Assembly (NCBI GenBank): GCA_016712415.1
Contig: JADJRC010000008.1
Location: 1 to 64,000 of the forward strand
From: Lewinellaceae bacterium
GTDB lineage: Bacteria; Bacteroidota; Bacteroidia; Chitinophagales; Saprospiraceae
Direction: 5' to 3'
Length of the DNA: 64,000 bases
In this document: piece after piece, positions 61,267-64,000 of the stretch
Numbering within the stretch: position 1 is the stretch's first letter
Layout: each line of letters opens with the position of its first letter
Made by a program: the position numbers and the translations under genes
Notes under the pieces: generated by a model
What the model saw: only the letters and a program-made list of their open reading frames with translations
Databases searched by the model: none
What the model was told of the DNA's origin: nothing

Positions 61267-63684
61267 TTACCTCCGCGCATACGCTTCCAGCCACTTGCAC
61301 TCCTTTACCACGGCGCCATAGAACGTCGTATTGGCATATTTCCGGATCAACACATCATAATAGGTCATGTATTGGTCGGGCAGCACAGGTATAAGTTTGC
61401 TGCCGGGCTTGTACCGGCATTCGGGATCGCAGAACCATTGCTTTTGCTGGCACCGGGCCGCCATATATGCCGCACGGGCGGCGATTTCCGGATTCTGTGC
61501 GAGACTGAATGCTTTTTCAAAATTGCGCAGGGCGAGGCTGACGTCTGTATTTTCCCGGTTGCCGTTGGGCGACTTTCCGAGCGAAAAAACCGGCCCCTGC
61601 GCCAGCCGTAACTGGTTGTAGCCACTCCGGTAAAGGTCAGCGGCATGCCAGGCATATCCGAAATACGACATGTTATAGTATCCCAGTCCGAGCAGGTAGT
61701 AATACCACGCCGCGCTGCTGTCGCCGACGGCTTCGGCAGCCTTGGCCCGGAACTCGAAGTCGATTAATTTTTCCGCGATTTGCCGCCGGTTGAGCAGCAG
61801 GGAGTCGAACACCGCATCCCGGTGCACCCTTTCGCCCACTTTTTCCCGGAAGGGACTGAACTTCGTCAACTTCACTTCTTCCGTCGGTTTGATGTCGCGC
61901 AGCGTAAGCAGAGCCGCCTCGGGTTGACCGATACTCAGCAGGTATGCGCCCTTGATCTCCAGTAGTTGCGCGCGGATGCGCTCGGGGTTGGTATCGATTT
62001 TCATCGTTTTTTCCAACAGGATGGGGTCTTCTTCGGCAGCCAGTTTCAGCAGGTCGTCGAGTACGTCCAGTTGGGGATTATAACCCAGTGCCGAGGGCGG
62101 ATATGCGGCGAGAATGGCTTTGCCGGGATGATTGCTTTCGGCATAACGTATTGACAACCAGTCTTGAAGGAAGGGCTCAAAATAAGGATTATACTTAAAC
62201 GCAGCATAACTCCTGATACGAAAAGCCATGTCGTCCTTGTACGCTTTGTCGGACGGGTCGAGACTGAGGATATCGAGCAGGATACGCCAAATCTCGATCT
62301 GCCGGTACAGTTGGCTGTCGTATTTGTCTTTTTTGTTCAGGCTCTTTTCTGCGCGGTTCAGGGTATTTCTGGCCGCATACAGATCGCCCGCCAGTACTTC
62401 GAGATAGCCGCTCATGCAGAGCCAGAGTTTTGGATTGGCGCTCTCTTTTTCCCGCACGACCCTTCGGACAAACTTCTGGAGGTCGAGCAGGTGTTGGGCG
62501 GCCTGCTGCCGCTTCAGCGCACCCCTGGCCTCGCCATATTTCTGATCCGTAACACGAGTGCGCAGGAAGGTTTTCTCCAGTTCCTGCACCTCGCTCACCA
62601 GCAGCAGGTCGAGTTGCGGGTTTCCGGCATCCAGGTCGTACACCTCCTGCATATCTTCGACGGCATGGGCATGCGAACCGCCGGCCCGCATGGTATAAAG
62701 CGTGGACTTCTCGGCGTCGCTTTGACACATCCTGAGCGCGAGTTCCCAGTCTTTATCATTGCGGATCAGCCAGCTTCGGTAGGCCTGTGTGCGCTTGGAT
62801 GCGCAATGGCGGAATACCAGTGAATACCGGTAGGCGGCTTCGGGGTACTTCCCCATTTTTTGCATGGCCCCGGCCAGGTGCCCCCAGATCCAGTACACGA
62901 TGATACTGGACCGATGCGTCAGATCGAGCTGCGGCATCAGGTAGTTGTACAGGTCGACAGTGTATCCCCAATTGCGCGCATAATGGGCGAGCCGCACGAT
63001 CTGGTAGGCATAGCGCAGTTTTACAAAGTGCGATTCGGCTTGCTTGAAACGCCCGAGGCCCTCGTTGATCAGCTCGTACATGGATTCCGGGTCGCGCTCG
63101 GGCACCGTCCAGCCATCGCCGACAGCTATGACATAGGGTTCGCATTTTTTGGCGTACATCAGGTAATCGATCACCTCCGTACATCCGTTCAGGGCGATCA
63201 TCTCGGCGAACGTGTTGCCTGCAAGCTGATAGGGCAGGGGTGTCTTCCTTTTTTTGTCTTCGGTTGCCGCTTTCAGGCGTACCAGTTCATCAATATTGCT
63301 TTGATACACCACATATTCCACATCGGCGGGCTCGGGCTGACCGCAAAAGCGCCCGATCCATTCTTCGATGTTCTCTTCTTTTTGAATGTCCCGGTTGAAA
63401 TAATACTGCTGGTAGTAGTCGTCCCATTTGAGAAAAAACGGCGCGTATGCGGCGTTTTTATTGATAATCTCCGGGTTCAGAAAGGAATAGCCGAAAAAAG
63501 GGGCAGTGCCGGGCGTGCAACTGCCTTGCGGTATTCGATTGTCCTGAACGGGTGCGTCGCCACTAAAAAACGCGGAAGTGCAAAACACACACAGCAAAAG
63601 CACCGGGACATCCCGCATGCGCAATACCGGCCTGCCGGAGAGCCTTAGTGTTTCTTCATTTCGGGTAGACATATCATTTGGCAT
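61267..63684 (-). CDS. Large exported alpha-helical protein of unknown function
   Basis: A protein of about 805 residues (ATG 63684, or 63672 for 'MSTRNEETLRL'). A hydrophobic signal-like segment ('VPVLLLCVFCTSAFFSG') is followed by an aromatic-rich helical body: 'AYAPFFLKWDDYYQQYYFN', 'VKLRYAYQIVRLAHYARNWG', 'IIVYWIWGHLAGAMQKMGKY' and, near the end, 'SAAWYYYLLGLGYYNMSYFG'. The paired-helix pattern suggests TPR-like repeats. No enzyme motif is seen. Its start overlaps the end of the upstream partial gene by about 30-40 bases, indicating a coupled pair. Confidence 0.7.
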   Translation of the reverse strand: MPNDMSTRNEETLRLSGRPVLRMRDVPVLLLCVFCTSAFFSGDAPVQDNRIPQGSCTPGTAPFFGYSFLNPEIINKNAAYAPFFLKWDDYYQQYYFNRDIQKEENIEEWIGRFCGQPEPADVEYVVYQSNIDELVRLKAATEDKKRKTPLPYQLAGNTFAEMIALNGCTEVIDYLMYAKKCEPYVIAVGDGWTVPERDPESMYELINEGLGRFKQAESHFVKLRYAYQIVRLAHYARNWGYTVDLYNYLMPQLDLTHRSSIIVYWIWGHLAGAMQKMGKYPEAAYRYSLVFRHCASKRTQAYRSWLIRNDKDWELALRMCQSDAEKSTLYTMRAGGSHAHAVEDMQEVYDLDAGNPQLDLLLVSEVQELEKTFLRTRVTDQKYGEARGALKRQQAAQHLLDLQKFVRRVVREKESANPKLWLCMSGYLEVLAGDLYAARNTLNRAEKSLNKKDKYDSQLYRQIEIWRILLDILSLDPSDKAYKDDMAFRIRSYAAFKYNPYFEPFLQDWLSIRYAESNHPGKAILAAYPPSALGYNPQLDVLDDLLKLAAEEDPILLEKTMKIDTNPERIRAQLLEIKGAYLLSIGQPEAALLTLRDIKPTEEVKLTKFSPFREKVGERVHRDAVFDSLLLNRRQIAEKLIDFEFRAKAAEAVGDSSAAWYYYLLGLGYYNMSYFGYAWHAADLYRSGYNQLRLAQGPVFSLGKSPNGNRENTDVSLALRNFEKAFSLAQNPEIAARAAYMAARCQQKQWFCDPECRYKPGSKLIPVLPDQYMTYYDVLIRKYANTTFYGAVVKECKWLEAYARR

Positions 63685-64000
63685 ACAGTGTCGAGCAGTT
63701 GTACGGGGTAACGCTGCAATGCCGCTTCATCGAGATGGAAAAAGGCCACCGTTGTTTCGTCAGCCAGATGTGTTTGCGAAGCCAGTTCCGTTGCCTGCAG
63801 CAATAACGCCGGCGTGATCGTTTCCTGTCGCAGCAGGTCACCGGGGCGAAGATAATGCCCGGACATGAATGTACCGCTTCGCACGTATACTTCGACCGGC
63901 GATTGTCCCGGGCCATGCTGACGGGGCATAAAACGCAGGGTATCTGCCAGCACCGCATCGGGTATGTCCGGGATGATCTTCCACAGTGCATCCTCTCGGT
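63645..64000 (-). CDS. Partial gene upstream of the large exported protein
   Basis: Only the last 117 codons are in the window; the 5' end lies beyond the right edge. The visible part reads 'EDALWKIIPDIPDAVLADTL', 'VEVYVRSGTFMSGHYLRPGD', 'TTVAFFHLDEAALQRYPVQL' and ends 'LPEMKKH'. No recognised family. Overlap with the next start suggests an operon of two proteins acting together. Confidence 0.6.
   Translation of the reverse strand, partial: REDALWKIIPDIPDAVLADTLRFMPRQHGPGQSPVEVYVRSGTFMSGHYLRPGDLLRQETITPALLLQATELASQTHLADETTVAFFHLDEAALQRYPVQLLDTVCQMICLPEMKKH

Noticed and set aside
1..64000. tRNA or rRNA genes
   Set aside because: No cloverleaf with the usual GGTTCGAATCC-type arm and no rRNA-like conserved blocks were noticed in the intergenic regions; this was by eye only and tRNAscan-SE would settle it.

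Overview
The window reads as chromosomal DNA of a Bacteroidota member, most likely a Saprospiria-type bacterium (genus not assignable by eye). Supporting signs are type IX secretion (T9SS) C-terminal sorting domains, a gliding-motility (CHU_C-like) C-terminal domain, DUF5777 beta-barrels, -7 promoter boxes of the form TAnnTTTG, AT-rich translation starts without strong Shine-Dalgarno sequences, and a long Bacteroidota-type signal peptidase I. No tRNA, rRNA, CRISPR array, transposase or integrase was recognised.

Layout. 1-3.8 kb: broken genes (membrane-transporter tail, secreted lipoprotein, AraC-type regulator, SPFH/stomatin protein), each needing one or more frame changes. 2.7-5.1 kb: a group of very small membrane or basic proteins (Thivi_2564-like, lmo0937-like and others). 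5.3-11.6 kb: an operon for an extracytoplasmic electron-transfer module (YceI-like lipoprotein, two c-type cytochromes, DUF5777 barrel, Tat-exported ferredoxin of NrfC/DmsB type, NrfD-type membrane subunit) without a molybdopterin catalytic subunit. 11.7-14.5 kb: CcmC-like heme-handling protein, CcmD and glutamate dehydrogenase. 14.8-26 kb: Lrp regulator, T9SS thermolysin-like protease, N-acetylglucosamine-kinase-like protein and pfkA, a glucosaminidase, secG/lptE group, TrpF-like isomerase and guaA. 26.2-30.7 kb: two large T9SS surface proteins, both split by frameshifts. 30.8-36.4 kb: rpsP, two conserved hypothetical genes, lepB, rdgB and an outer-membrane barrel.

The two most interesting parts follow. 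At 36.6-44.8 kb a divergent lipoxygenase homologue precedes a 1775-residue Ser/Thr kinase-ATPase-GAF-histidine kinase and a response regulator fused to a class III adenylate cyclase, a possible oxylipin/redox-to-cAMP signalling locus. At 44.8-54.3 kb lies a class I lanthipeptide cluster: LanB, LanC, three tandem precursor genes with nearly identical leaders but unrelated cores (8, 3 and 1 Cys), and a divergent C39-peptidase ABC exporter plus HlyD-type adaptor. Each precursor has its own terminator hairpin, and two of them share a roughly 318-bp duplicated cassette. The exporter/adaptor junction looks like a deletion that removed the end of the ABC protein and the membrane anchor of the adaptor.

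54.5-64 kb: T9SS reprolysin-like protease, a lipoprotein, prfB with the classical programmed +1 frameshift, FKBP isomerase, NrnA-type DHH phosphoesterase, ndk, a perfect 36-bp inverted repeat, and a large conserved secreted protein with a partial upstream gene at the right edge.

Many frameshifts coincide with one missing base in short homopolymers, even in rpsP, so several 'broken' genes may be sequence errors rather than true pseudogenes. Frame repairs described here were made by eye.
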